Shown piece by piece: positions 1-10,900 of a stretch of 64,000 nucleotides of DNA. The DNA lies in the NCBI GenBank assembly GCA_964036665.1, contig OZ038531.1, positions 13,206,168-13,270,167 of the forward strand, written 5' to 3'. The notes beneath the pieces are model-generated. The model saw only the letters and a list, made by a program, of their open reading frames with translations. It ran no database searches and was not told where the DNA came from. Every line of letters starts with the position of its first letter. The stretch's first letter is position 1. A program made the translations under genes and the position numbers. This stretch comes from Gordius sp. MW1. Taxonomy: Eukaryota; Nematomorpha; Gordioida; Gordea; Gordiidae.

Positions 1-85
1 GAGAATCCTATTATCCTCGATTGACTTCTGAAAAGAGGTTTTAAGCTGCGAGAACTATCATTTTGACAAAAGACAACGTTTTATT

Positions 86-112
86 GTTGCGATTAGTTTG
101 TTGTATCGCAAC
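86..112. other. Inverted repeat / potential hairpin (representative copy)
   Basis: GTTGCGAT at 86-93 and ATCGCAAC at 105-112 are perfect reverse complements separated by an 11-base loop. The element recurs once per monomer at the same phase and is intact in the majority of copies I read. Known variants weaken it: ATTTTTGCG on the left arm (C-like copies), TATCACAAAG on the right arm (A monomers), and TATAGCAAC (for example near 48594). I saw no clear compensatory pairs. Such dyads can form cruciforms in other satellites; a role here is inference. Confidence 0.75.
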
Positions 113-323
113 GTGAGTGCTTAATTTTTGAAAACTGCTCTATGCGATTATGATTTCAAAGTAATAGTTTTCTGATTCTGATAAATTTTTACTTTTTATC
201 ATGGAAACCACGTCTGAAAACGACAACTTTCATCGGATGAATACGGTTCAAAGAAAAATATGTAAAAAATTTAGAGGTAAAATATTTATTTTTTTCGATT
301 CTATGTGAAAGAGCATGAAAATA

Positions 324-333
324 TATATAAAAG
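324..333 (+). other. TATATAAAAG motif near the monomer end (representative copy)
   Basis: TATATAAAAG fits the general TATA-box pattern TATAWAAR and recurs at the same phase in nearly every monomer, for example 669-678. A few copies are altered, such as ATACAAAAG at about 5490 and AAATAAATAAAAG at about 19250. In an AT-rich repeat this can arise by chance and be copied passively. I see no initiator or reading frame downstream, so promoter function is only a possibility. Confidence 0.35.
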
Positions 334-490
334 TAAGCCAATTTGAGAATCCTATTATCCTCGATTGACTTCCGAAAAGAGGTTTTAAGCTGCGAGAACT
401 ATCATTTTGACAAAAGACAACGTTTTATAGTTGCGATTAGTTTGTTGTATCGCAACGTGAGTGCTTAATTATTGAAAATGGCTCTATGCG

Positions 491-498
491 ATCATGAT
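491..498. other. ATCATGAT palindrome (representative copy)
   Basis: The perfect 8-bp palindrome ATCATGAT occurs in monomers with the GCGATCATGATTT block (B, C, D, E and F). The A-like subtype has GCGATTATGATTT instead, which breaks it. It lies about 35 bp after the larger inverted repeat. Three of the five exchange points I could map lie in or beside this stretch. Confidence 0.6.
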
Positions 499-1722
499 TT
501 CAAAGTAATAGTTTTCAGATTCTGATAAATTTTTACTTGGGATCATAGAAACCACGTCTGAAAACGACAACTTTCATCGGATGAGTACGGTTCAAAGAAA
601 AATATGTGAAAAATTTTAAGGTAAAAATATTTATTTTTTTCGATTCTATGTGAAAGAGCGTAAAAAAATATATAAAAGTAAGCCAATTTGAGAATCCTAT
701 TATCCTCGATTGACTTCCGCAAAGAGGTTTTAAGCTGCGAGAACTATCATTTTGACGAAAGACAACGTTTTATTTTTGCGATTAGTTTGTTGTATCGCAA
801 CGTGAGTGCTTAATTTTTCAAAAATGCACTATGCGATCATGATTTTAAAGTAATAGTTTTCTGATTCTGATAAATTTTTACTTTTTATCGTCGAAACCAC
901 GTCTGAAAACGACAACCTTCATCGGATGCATACGGTAGAAAGAAAAATATGTGAAAAATTTTGAGGTACAAATATTAATTTTTTTCGATTCTATGTGAAA
1001 GAGCATGAAAAAATATATAAAAGTAAGCCAATTTGAGAATCCTATTATACTCGATTGACTTCTGAAAAGAGGTTTTAAGCTGCGAGAACTATCATTTTGA
1101 CAAAAGACAACGTTTTATTGTTGCGATTAGTTTGTTGTATCGCAACGTGAGTGCTTAATTTTTGAAAACTGCTCTATGCGATTATGATTTCAAAGTAATA
1201 GTTTTCTGATTCTGATAAATTTTTACTTTTTATCATGGAAACCACGTCTGAAAACGACAACTTTCATCGGATGAATACGGTTCAAAGAAAAATATGTAAA
1301 AAATTTAGAGGTAAAATATTTATTTTTTTCGATTCTATGTGAAAGAGCATGAAAATATATATAAAAGTAAGCCAATTTGAGAATCCTATTATCCTCGATT
1401 GACTTCCGAAAAGAGGTTTTAAGCTGCGAGAACTATCATTTTGACAAAAGACAACGTTTTATAGTTGCGAAGTTTGTTGTATCGCAACGTGAATGCTTAA
1501 TTTTTGAAAATGGCTCTATGCGATCATGATTTCAAAGTAATAGTTTTCAGATTCTGATAAATTACTACTTGGGATCATAGAAACCACGTCTGAAAACGAC
1601 AACTTTCATCGGATGAATACGGTTCAAAGAAAAATATGTGAAAAATTTTGAGGTAAAAATATTTATTTTTTTTCGATTCTATGTGAAAGAGCGTAAAAAA
1701 ATATATAAAAGTAAGCCAATTT

Positions 1723-4130
1723 GAGAATCCTATTATCCTCGATTGACTTCCGCAAAGAGGTTTTAAGCTGCGAGAACTATCATTTTGACAAAAGACAACG
1801 TTTTATTGTTGCGATTAGTTTGTTGTATCGCAACGTGAGTGCTTAGTTTTTCAAAAATGCATTATGTGATCATGATTTCAAAGTAATAGTTTTCAGATTC
1901 TGATAAATTTTTACTTGGGATCATAGAAACCATGTCTGAAAACGACACCTTTCATCGGATGCATACGGTAGAAAGAAAAATATGTAAATTTTGAGGTAAA
2001 AATATTAATTTTTTTCGATTCTATGTAAAAGAGCATGAAAAAATATATAAAAGTAAGCCAATTCGAGAATCCTATTATCCTCGATTTACTTCCGAAAAGA
2101 GGTTTTAAGCTGCCAGAACTATCATTTTGACAAAAGACAACGTTTTATTGTTGCGATTAGTTTGTTTTATCGCAACGTGAGTGCTTAATTTTTCAAAAAT
2201 GCACTATGCGATCATGATTTTAAAGTAATAGTTTTCAGATTCTGATAAATTACTACTTGGGATCATAGAAACCACGTCTGAAAACGACAACTTTCATCGG
2301 ATGAATACGGTTCAAAGAAAAATATGTGAAAAATTTTGAGGTAAAAATATTTATTTTTTTTCGATTCTATGTGAAAGAGCGTAAAAAAATATATAAAAGT
2401 AAGCCAATTTGAGAATCCTATTATCCTCGATTGACTTCCGCAAAGAGGTTTTAAGCTGCGAGAACTATCATTTTGACAAAAGACAACGTTTTATTGTTGC
2501 GATTAGTTTGTTGTATCGCAACGTGAGTGCTTAGTTTTTCAAAAATGCATTATGTGATCATGATTTCAAAGTAATAGTTTTCAGATTCTGATAAATTTTT
2601 ACTTGGGATCATAGAAACCATGTCTGAAAACGACACCTTTCATCGGATGCATACGGTAGAAAGAAAAATATGTAAATTTTGAGGTAAAAATATTAATTTT
2701 TTTCGATTCTATGTAAAAGAGCATGAAAAAATATATAAAAGTAAGCCAATTCGAGAATCCTATTATCCTCGATTTACTTCCGAAAAGAGGTTTTAAGCTG
2801 CCAGAACTATCATTTTGACAAAAGACAACGTTTTATTGTTGCGATTAGTTTGTTGTATCGCAACGTGAGTGCTTAATTTTTCAAAAATGCACTATGCGAT
2901 CATGATTTTAAAGTAATAGTTTTCTGATTCTGATAAATTTTTACTTTTTATCATCGAAACCACGTCTGAAAACGACAACTTTCATCGGATGCATACGGTA
3001 GAAAGAAAAATATGTGAAAAATTTTGAGGTAAAAATATTAATTTTTTTCGATTCTATGTGAAAGAGCATGAAAAAATATATAAATGTAAGCCAATTTGAG
3101 AATCCTATTATCCTCGATTGACTTCCGAAAAGAGGTTTTAAGCTGCGAGAACTATCATTTTGACAAAAGACAACGTTTTATAGTTGCGATTAGTTTGTTG
3201 TATCGCAACGTGAGTGCTTAATTTTTGAAAATGGCTCTATGCGATCATGATTTCAAAGTAATAGTTTTCAGATTCTGATAAATTTTTACTTGGGATCATA
3301 GAAACCACGTCTGAAAACGACAACTTTCATCGGATGAATACGGTTCAAAGAAAAATATGTGAAAAATTTTGAGGTAAAAATATTTATTTTTTTTCGATTC
3401 TATGTGAAAGAGCGTAAAAAAATATATAAAAGTAAGCCAATTTGAGAATCCTATTATCCTCGATTGACTTCCGCAAAGAGGTTTTAAGCTGCGAGAACTA
3501 TCATTTTGACAAAAGACAACGTTTTATTGTTGCGATTAGTTTGTTGTATCGCAACGTGAGTGCTTAGTTTTTCAAAAATGCATTATGTGATCATGATTTC
3601 AAAGTAATAGTTTTCAGATTCTGATAAATTTTTACTTGGGATCATAGAAACCATGTCTGAAAACGACACCTTTCATCGGATGCATACGGTAGAAAGAAAA
3701 ATATGTAAATTTTGAGGTAAAAATATTAATTTTTTTCGATTCTATGTAAAAGAGCATGAAAAAATATATAAAAGTAAGCCAATTCGAGAATCCTATTATC
3801 CTCGATTTACTTCCGAAAAGAGGTTTTAAGCTGCCAGAACTATCATTTTGACAAAAGACAACGTTTTATTGTTGCGATTAGTTTGTTTTATCGCAACGTG
3901 AGTGCTTAATTTTTCAAAAATGCACTATGCGATCATGATTTTAAAGTAATAATTTTCTGATTCTGATAAATTTTTACTTTTTATCATCGAAACTACGTCT
4001 GAAAACGACAACCTTCATCGGATGCATACGGTTGAAAGAAAAATATGTGAAAAATTTTGAGGTAAAAATATTTATTTTTTTCGATTCTATGTGAAAGAGC
4101 ATGAAAAAATATATAAAAGTAAGCCAATTT
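1723..4130 (+). repeat. E-F dimer repeats (~687 bp), three copies with one D monomer between
   Basis: Short E-type monomers (342 bp, with GCTTAGTTTTT, TGCATTATG, CCATGTCTG and ATGTAAATTTTG) at 1723, 2411 and 3444 are each followed by an F-type or F-derived monomer starting TTCGAGAATCC with CTGCCAGAAC (2065, 2753 and 3786). A D-type monomer (3098-3443) separates the second and third pairs. I see no difference between the E monomers at 1723 and 2411. The F partners differ: 2065 is an F/D chimera, 2753 is C-like in its second half, and 3786 is close to the F of the regular unit. Confidence 0.85.
2065..2410 (+). repeat. Chimeric F/D monomer
   Basis: The first part has F markers (CGATTTACTTCC, CTGCCAGAAC, TTTGTTTTATCG, TGCACTATGCG and GATTTTAAAG). 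From 2236 it has D markers (TTTCAGATTC, ACTTGGGATC, GGTTCAAAG and GAGCGTAAAA). It also shares the private variant AAATTACTACTTGGG with the D-like monomer at 1379-1722, which identifies that copy or a close relative as donor. The switch lies in the shared stretch 2222-2235. Confidence 0.85.
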
Positions 4131-5854
4131 GAGAATCCTATTATCCTCGATTGACTTCTGAAAAGAGGTTTTAAGCTGCGAGAACTATCATTTTGACAAA
4201 AGAGAACGTTTTATTGTTGCGATTAGTTTGTTGTATCGCAACGTGAGTGCTTAATTTTTGAAAACTGCTCTATGCGATTATGATTTCAAAGTAATAGTTT
4301 TCTGATTCAGATAAATTTTTACTTTTTATCATGGAAACCACGTCTGAAAACGACAACTTTCATCGGATGAATACGGTTCAAAGAAAAATATGTGAAAAAT
4401 TTAGAGGTAAAATATTTATTTTTTTCGATTCTATGTGAAAGAGCATGAAAAAATATATAAAAGTAAGCCAATTTGAGAATCCTATTATCCTCGATTGACT
4501 TCCGAAAAGAGGTTTTAAGCTGCGAGAACTATCATTTTGACAAAAGACAACGTTTTATAGTTGCGATTAGTTTGTTGTATCGCAACGTGAGTGCTAAATT
4601 TTGGAAAATGGCTCTATGCGATCATGATTTCAGAGTAATAGTTTTCAGATTCTGATAAATTTTTACTTGGGATCATAGAAACCACGTCTGAAAACGACAA
4701 CTTTCATCGGATGAATACGGTTCAAACAAAAATATGTGACAAAATTTTGAGGTAAAAATATTTATTTTTTTCGATTCTATGTGAAAGAGCGTAAAAAAAT
4801 ATATAAAAGTAAGCCAATTTGAGAATACTATTATCCTCGATTGACTTCCGCAAAGAGGTTTTAAGCTGCGAGAACTATCATTTTGACAAAAGACAACGTT
4901 TTATTGTTGCGATTAGTTTGTTGTATCGCAACGTGAGTGCTTAGTTTTTCAAAAATGCATTATGTGATCATGATTTCAAAGTAATAGTTTTCAGATTCTG
5001 ATAAATTCTTACTTGGGATCATAGAAACCATGTCTGAAAACGACACCTTTCATCGGATGCATACGGTAGAAAGAAAAATATGTGAAAATTTTGAGGTAAA
5101 AATATTTATTTTTTTCGATTCTATGTAAAAGAGCGTAAAAAAATATATAAAAGTAAGCCAATTTGAGAATCCTATTATCCTCGATTGACTTCCGCAAAGA
5201 GGTTTTAAGCTGCGAGAACTATCATTTTGACAAAAGACAACGTTTTATTTTTGCGATTAGTTTGTTGTATCGCAACGTGAGTGCTTAATTTTTCAAAAAT
5301 GCACTATGCGATCATGATTTTAAAGTAATAGTTTTCTGATTCTGATAAATTTTTACTTTTTATCATCGAAACCACGTCTGAAAACGACAACTTTCATCGG
5401 ATGCATACAGTTCAAAGAAAAATATGTGAAAAATTTAGAGGTAAAATATTTATTTTTTTCGATTCTATGTGAAAGAGCATGAAATAATATACAAAAGTAA
5501 GCCAATTTGAGAATCCTATTATCCTCGATTTACTTCCGAAAAGAGGTTTTAAACTGCCAGAACTATTCATTTTGACAAAAGACAACGTTTTATTGTTGCG
5601 ATTAGTTTGTTGTATCACAAAGTGAGTGCTTAATTTTTGAAAACTGCTCTATGCGATTATGATTTCAAAGTAATAGTTTTCTGATTCTGATAAATTTTTA
5701 CTTTTTATCATGAAAACCACGTCTGAAAACGACAACTTTCATCGGATGAATACGGTTCAAAGAAAAATATGTGAAAAATTTTGAGGTAAAAATATTTATT
5801 TTTTTCGATTCTATGTGAAAGAGCATGAAAAAATATATAAAAGTAAGCCAATTT

Positions 5855-6198
5855 GAGAATCCTATTATCCTCGATTGACTTCTGAAAAGAGGTTTTAAGC
5901 TGCGAGAACTATCATTTTGACAAAAGAGAACGTTTTATTGTTGCGATTAGTTTGTTGTATCACAAAGTGAGTGCTTAATTTTTGAAAACTGCTCTATGCG
6001 ATTATGATTTCAAAGTAATAGTTTTCTGATTCTGATAAATTTTTACTTTTTATCATGAAAACCACGTCTGAAAACGACAACTTTCATCGGATGAATACGG
6101 TTCAAAGAAAAATATGTAAAAAATTTAGAGGTAAAATATTTATTTTTTTCGATTCTATGTGAAAGAGCATGAAAATATATATAAAAGTAAGCCAATTT
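5855..6198 (+). repeat. HOR monomer A (344 bp)
   Basis: Diagnostic variants: CTTCTGAAAAG, GACAAAAGAGAACG, TATCACAAAGTG (which breaks the right arm of the inverted repeat), GAAAACTGCTC, GCGATTATG, CTTTTTATCATGAAAACC, GGTTCAAAG, ATGTAAAAAATTTAGAGG and GCATGAAAATATATATA. Repeated at 7921, 9987 and 12053, and in the duplicated block at about 20642 and 22707. Confidence 0.9.
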
Positions 6199-6543
6199 GA
6201 GAATCCTATTATCCTCAATTGACTTCCGAAAAGAGGTTTTAAGCTGCGAGAACTATCATTTTGACAAAAGACAACGTTTTATAGTTGCGATTAGTTTGTT
6301 GTATCGCAACGTGAGTGCTTAATTTTTGAAAATGGCTCTATGCGATCATGATTTCAAAGTAATAGTTTTCAGATTCTGATAAATTTTTACTTGGGATCAT
6401 AGAAACCACGTCTGAAAACGACAACTTTCATCGGATGAATACGGTTCAAAGAAAAATATGTGAAAAATTTTAAGGTAAAAATATTTTTTTTTTTCGATTC
6501 TATGTGAAAGAGCGTAAAAAAATATATAAAAGTAAGCCAATTT
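6199..6543 (+). repeat. HOR monomer B (345 bp)
   Basis: Diagnostic variants: CTCAATTGACTTCCGAAAAG, TTTATAGTTGCG, GAAAATGGCTC, GCGATCATG, ACTTGGGATC, GGTTCAAAG, AAATTTTAAGG, a pure T run after AAAATA, and GAGCGTAAAA. It is closest to D, so the two probably share a recent ancestor. Repeated at 8265, 10331 and 12397. Confidence 0.9.
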
Positions 6544-6888
6544 GAGAATCCTATTATCCTCGATTGACTTCCGCAAAGAGGTTTTAAGCTGCGAGAACTA
6601 TCATTTTGACGAAAGACAACGTTTTATTTTTGCGATTAGTTTGTTGTATCGCAACGTGAGTGCTTAATTTTTCAAAAATGCACTATGCGATCATGATTTT
6701 AAAGTAATAGTTTTCTGATTCTGATAAATTTTTACTTTTTATCATCGAAACCACGTCTGAAAACGACAACTTTAATCGGATGCATACGGTAGAAAGAAAA
6801 ATATGTGAAAAATTTTGAGGTAAAAATATTAATTTTTTTCGATTCTATGTGAAAGAGCATGAAAAAATATATAAAAGTAAGCCAATTT
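6544..6888 (+). repeat. HOR monomer C (345 bp)
   Basis: Diagnostic variants: CTTCCGCAAAGAGG, TTGACGAAAGAC (private G), TTTATTTTTGCG (left arm of the inverted repeat loses one pair), TGCACTATGCG, GATTTTAAAG, CTTTTTATCATCG, GGTAGAAAG, ATATTAATTT and GAGCATG. The copy in this unit alone has TTTAATCGG at 6774. Repeated at 8610 and 10676; the fourth copy (12742) is a C/E chimera. Confidence 0.9.
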
Positions 6889-7233
6889 GAGAATCCTATT
6901 ATCCTCGATTGACTTCCGAAAAGAGGTTTTAAGCTGCGAGAACTATCATTTTGACAAAAGACAACGTTTTATAGTTGCGATTAGTTTGTTGTATCGCAAC
7001 GTGAGTGCTTAATTTTTGAAAATGGCTCTATGCGATCATGATTTCAAAGTAATAGTTTTCAGATTCTGATAAATTTTTACTTGGGATCATAGAAACCACG
7101 TCTGAAAACGACAACTTTCATCGGATGAATACGGTTCAAAGAAAAATATGTGAAAAATTTTGAGGTAAAAATATTTATTTTTTTCGATTCTATGTGAAAG
7201 AGCGTAAAAAAATATATAAAAGTAAGCCAATTT
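6889..7233 (+). repeat. HOR monomer D (345 bp)
   Basis: Diagnostic variants: CGATTGACTTCCGAAAAG, TTTATAGTTGCG, GAAAATGGCTC, ATCATGATTTC, ACTTGGGATC, GGTTCAAAG, AATTTTGAGG and GAGCGTAAAA. It has both arms of the inverted repeat intact. Repeated at 8955 and 11021. The 10.65-kb duplication joint falls in the copy at 8955-9299. Confidence 0.9.
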
Positions 7234-7575
7234 GAGAATCCTATTATCCTCGATTGACTTCCGCAAAGAGGTTTTAAGCTGCGAGAACTATCATTTTGAC
7301 AAAAGACAACGTTTTATTGTTGCGATTAGTTTGTTGTATCGCAACGTGAGTGCTTAGTTTTTCAAAAATGCATTATGTGATCATGATTTCAAAGTAATAG
7401 TTTTCAGATTCTGATAAATTTTTACTTGGGATCATAGAAACCATGTCTGAAAACGACACCTTTCATCGGATGCATACGGTAGAAAGAAAAATATGTAAAT
7501 TTTGAGGTAAAAATATTAATTTTTTTCGATTCTATGTATAAGAGCATGAAAAAATATATAAAAGTAAGCCAATTC
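7234..7575 (+). repeat. HOR monomer E (342 bp)
   Basis: Diagnostic variants: CTTCCGCAAAGAGG, GCTTAGTTTTT, TGCATTATGTGATC, ACTTGGGATC, ACCATGTCTG, CGACACCTTTC, GGTAGAAAG, the short ATGTAAATTTTG (which accounts for the 342-bp length), ATATTAATTT and CTATGTATAAGAGC. Two CpG sites of the other subtypes are TpG here (GCGATC to GTGATC, CACGTC to CATGTC). Repeated at 9300 and 11366. Confidence 0.9.
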
Positions 7576-7920
7576 GAGAATCCTATTATCCTCGATTTAC
7601 TTCCGAAAAGAGGTTTTAAGCTGCCAGAACTATCATTTTGACAAAAGACAACGTTTTATTGTTGCGATTAGTTTGTTTTATCGCAACGTGAGTGCTTAAT
7701 TTTTCAAAAATGCACTATGCGATCATGATTTTAAAGTAATAATTTTCCGATTCTGATAAATTTTTACTTTTTATTATCGAAACTACGTCTGAAAACGACA
7801 ACTTTCATCGGATGCATACGGTTGAAAGAAAAATATGTGAAAAATTTTGAGGTAAAAATATTTATTTTTTTCGATTCTATGTGAAAGAGCATGAAAAAAT
7901 ATATAAAAGTAAGCCAATTT
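7576..7920 (+). repeat. HOR monomer F (345 bp)
   Basis: Diagnostic variants: CGAGAATCC preceded by AATT, CGATTTACTTCC, CTGCCAGAAC, TTTGTTTTATCG, TGCACTATGCG, GTAATAATTTTCCG, TTTTTATTATCG, AACTACGTC, GGTTGAAAG and GAGCATG. Repeated at 9642 and 11708. The 3786-4130 monomer upstream is nearly the same. Confidence 0.9.
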
Positions 7921-10900
7921 GAGAATCCTATTATCCTCGATTGACTTCTGAAAAGAGGTTTTAAGCTGCGAGAACTATCATTTTGACAAAAGAGAACGTT
8001 TTATTGTTGCGATTAGTTTGTTGTATCACAAAGTGAGTGCTTAATTTTTGAAAACTGCTCTATGCGATTATGATTTCAAAGTAATAGTTTTCTGATTCTG
8101 ATAAATTTTTACTTTTTATCATGAAAACCACGTCTGAAAACGACAACTTTCATCGGATGAATACGGTTCAAAGAAAAATATGTAAAAAATTTAGAGGTAA
8201 AATATTTATTTTTTTCGATTCTATGTGAAAGAGCATGAAAATATATATAAAAGTAAGCCAATTTGAGAATCCTATTATCCTCAATTGACTTCCGAAAAGA
8301 GGTTTTAAGCTGCGAGAACTATCATTTTGACAAAAGACAACGTTTTATAGTTGCGATTAGTTTGTTGTATCGCAACGTGAGTGCTTAATTTTTGAAAATG
8401 GCTCTATGCGATCATGATTTCAAAGTAATAGTTTTCAGATTCTGATAAATTTTTACTTGGGATCATAGAAACCACGTCTGAAAACGACAACTTTCATCGG
8501 ATGAATACGGTTCAAAGAAAAATATGTGAAAAATTTTAAGGTAAAAATATTTTTTTTTTTCGATTCTATGTGAAAGAGCGTAAAAAAATATATAAAAGTA
8601 AGCCAATTTGAGAATCCTATTATCCTCGATTGACTTCCGCAAAGAGGTTTTAAGCTGCGAGAACTATCATTTTGACGAAAGACAACGTTTTATTTTTGCG
8701 ATTAGTTTGTTGTATCGCAACGTGAGTGCTTAATTTTTCAAAAATGCACTATGCGATCATGATTTTAAAGTAATAGTTTTCTGATTCTGATAAATTTTTA
8801 CTTTTTATCATCGAAACCACGTCTGAAAACGACAACTTTCATCGGATGCATACGGTAGAAAGAAAAATATGTGAAAAATTTTGAGGTAAAAATATTAATT
8901 TTTTTCGATTCTATGTGAAAGAGCATGAAAAAATATATAAAAGTAAGCCAATTTGAGAATCCTATTATCCTCGATTGACTTCCGAAAAGAGGTTTTAAGC
9001 TGCGAGAACTATCATTTTGACAAAAGACAACGTTTTATAGTTGCGATTAGTTTGTTGTATCGCAACGTGAGTGCTTAATTTTTGAAAATGGCTCTATGCG
9101 ATCATGATTTCAAAGTAATAGTTTTCAGATTCTGATAAATTTTTACTTGGGATCATAGAAACCACGTCTGAAAACGACAACTTTCATCGGATGAATACGG
9201 TTCAAAGAAAAATATGTGAAAAATTTTGAGGTAAAAATATTTATTTTTTTCGATTCTATGTGAAAGAGCGTAAAAAAATATATAAAAGTAAGCCAATTTG
9301 AGAATCCTATTATCCTCGATTGACTTCCGCAAAGAGGTTTTAAGCTGCGAGAACTATCATTTTGACAAAAGACAACGTTTTATTGTTGCGATTAGTTTGT
9401 TGTATCGCAACGTGAGTGCTTAGTTTTTCAAAAATGCATTATGTGATCATGATTTCAAAGTAATAGTTTTCAGATTCTGATAAATTTTTACTTGGGATCA
9501 TAGAAACCATGTCTGAAAACGACACCTTTCATCGGATGCATACGGTAGAAAGAAAAATATGTAAATTTTGAGGTAAAAATATTAATTTTTTTCGATTCTA
9601 TGTATAAGAGCATGAAAAAATATATAAAAGTAAGCCAATTCGAGAATCCTATTATCCTCGATTTACTTCCGAAAAGAGGTTTTAAGCTGCCAGAACTATC
9701 ATTTTGACAAAAGACAACGTTTTATTGTTGCGATTAGTTTGTTTTATCGCAACGTGAGTGCTTAATTTTTCAAAAATGCACTATGCGATCATGATTTTAA
9801 AGTAATAATTTTCCGATTCTGATAAATTTTTACTTTTTATTATCGAAACTACGTCTGAAAACGACAACTTTCATCGGATGCATACGGTTGAAAGAAAAAT
9901 ATGTGAAAAATTTTGAGGTAAAAATATTTATTTTTTTCGATTCTATGTGAAAGAGCATGAAAAAATATATAAAAGTAAGCCAATTTGAGAATCCTATTAT
10001 CCTCGATTGACTTCTGAAAAGAGGTTTTAAGCTGCGAGAACTATCATTTTGACAAAAGAGAACGTTTTATTGTTGCGATTAGTTTGTTGTATCACAAAGT
10101 GAGTGCTTAATTTTTGAAAACTGCTCTATGCGATTATGATTTCAAAGTAATAGTTTTCTGATTCTGATAAATTTTTACTTTTTATCATGAAAACCACGTC
10201 TGAAAACGACAACTTTCATCGGATGAATACGGTTCAAAGAAAAATATGTAAAAAATTTAGAGGTAAAATATTTATTTTTTTCGATTCTATGTGAAAGAGC
10301 ATGAAAATATATATAAAAGTAAGCCAATTTGAGAATCCTATTATCCTCAATTGACTTCCGAAAAGAGGTTTTAAGCTGCGAGAACTATCATTTTGACAAA
10401 AGACAACGTTTTATAGTTGCGATTAGTTTGTTGTATCGCAACGTGAGTGCTTAATTTTTGAAAATGGCTCTATGCGATCATGATTTCAAAGTAATAGTTT
10501 TCAGATTCTGATAAATTTTTACTTGGGATCATAGAAACCACGTCTGAAAACGACAACTTTCATCGGATGAATACGGTTCAAAGAAAAATATGTGAAAAAT
10601 TTTAAGGTAAAAATATTTTTTTTTTTCGATTCTATGTGAAAGAGCGTAAAAAAATATATAAAAGTAAGCCAATTTGAGAATCCTATTATCCTCGATTGAC
10701 TTCCGCAAAGAGGTTTTAAGCTGCGAGAACTATCATTTTGACGAAAGACAACGTTTTATTTTTGCGATTAGTTTGTTGTATCGCAACGTGAGTGCTTAAT
10801 TTTTCAAAAATGCACTATGCGATCATGATTTTAAAGTAATAGTTTTCTGATTCTGATAAATTTTTACTTTTTATCATCGAAACCACGTCTGAAAACGACA

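Larger units (their letters stand above)
1..344 (+). repeat. Reference satellite monomer (A-like, 344 bp)
   Basis: First complete monomer. Landmarks in order: start GAGAATCC (1); TCTGAAAAG subtype marker (about 27); the inverted repeat GTTGCGAT (86-93) and ATCGCAAC (105-112); the ACTGCTC and GCGATTATG subtype block (about 137-163); CTTTTTATCATGG (about 192); the most constant block, about 206-240, spanning ACGTCTGAAAACGACAAC and CATCGGATG; GGTTCAAAG (about 245); an A/T-tract region (about 250-300); TTCGATTCTATGTGAAAGAG (294-313); and TATATAAAAG (324-333). A near-identical copy lies at 1035-1378, with one difference noticed (ATCCTCG to ATACTCG). By hand count it has 102 G or C in 344 bases and 12 CpG. 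Confidence 0.95.
1..5854 (+). repeat. Irregular array of A-F-like monomers (17 copies)
   Basis: Monomers start at 1, 345, 690, 1035, 1379, 1723, 2065, 2411, 2753, 3098, 3444, 3786, 4131, 4475, 4821, 5165 and 5509. By diagnostic variants the order is roughly A, B, C, A, D/B, E, F/D chimera, E, F/C, D, E, F, A, B/D, E-like, C-like, and a divergent copy. These are the subtypes used by the regular unit that follows, but without a fixed order. The stretch may be an older or reshuffled edge of the regular block. The stop-free stretch on the + strand at 4473-4655 is not a gene: single-base variants of this one monomer open the frame. Confidence 0.85.

Noticed and set aside
290-312. CENP-B box candidate around TTCGATTCTATGTGAAAG
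   Set aside because: The start TTCG fits, but the required A and CGGG of the NTTCGNNNNANNCGGGN pattern are absent on either strand.
6481-6494. T-run after AAAATA in B monomers as a terminator or poly-T signal
   Set aside because: The T tract is part of the general A/T-rich segment of every monomer and varies by one or two bases between subtypes; there is no gene before it.
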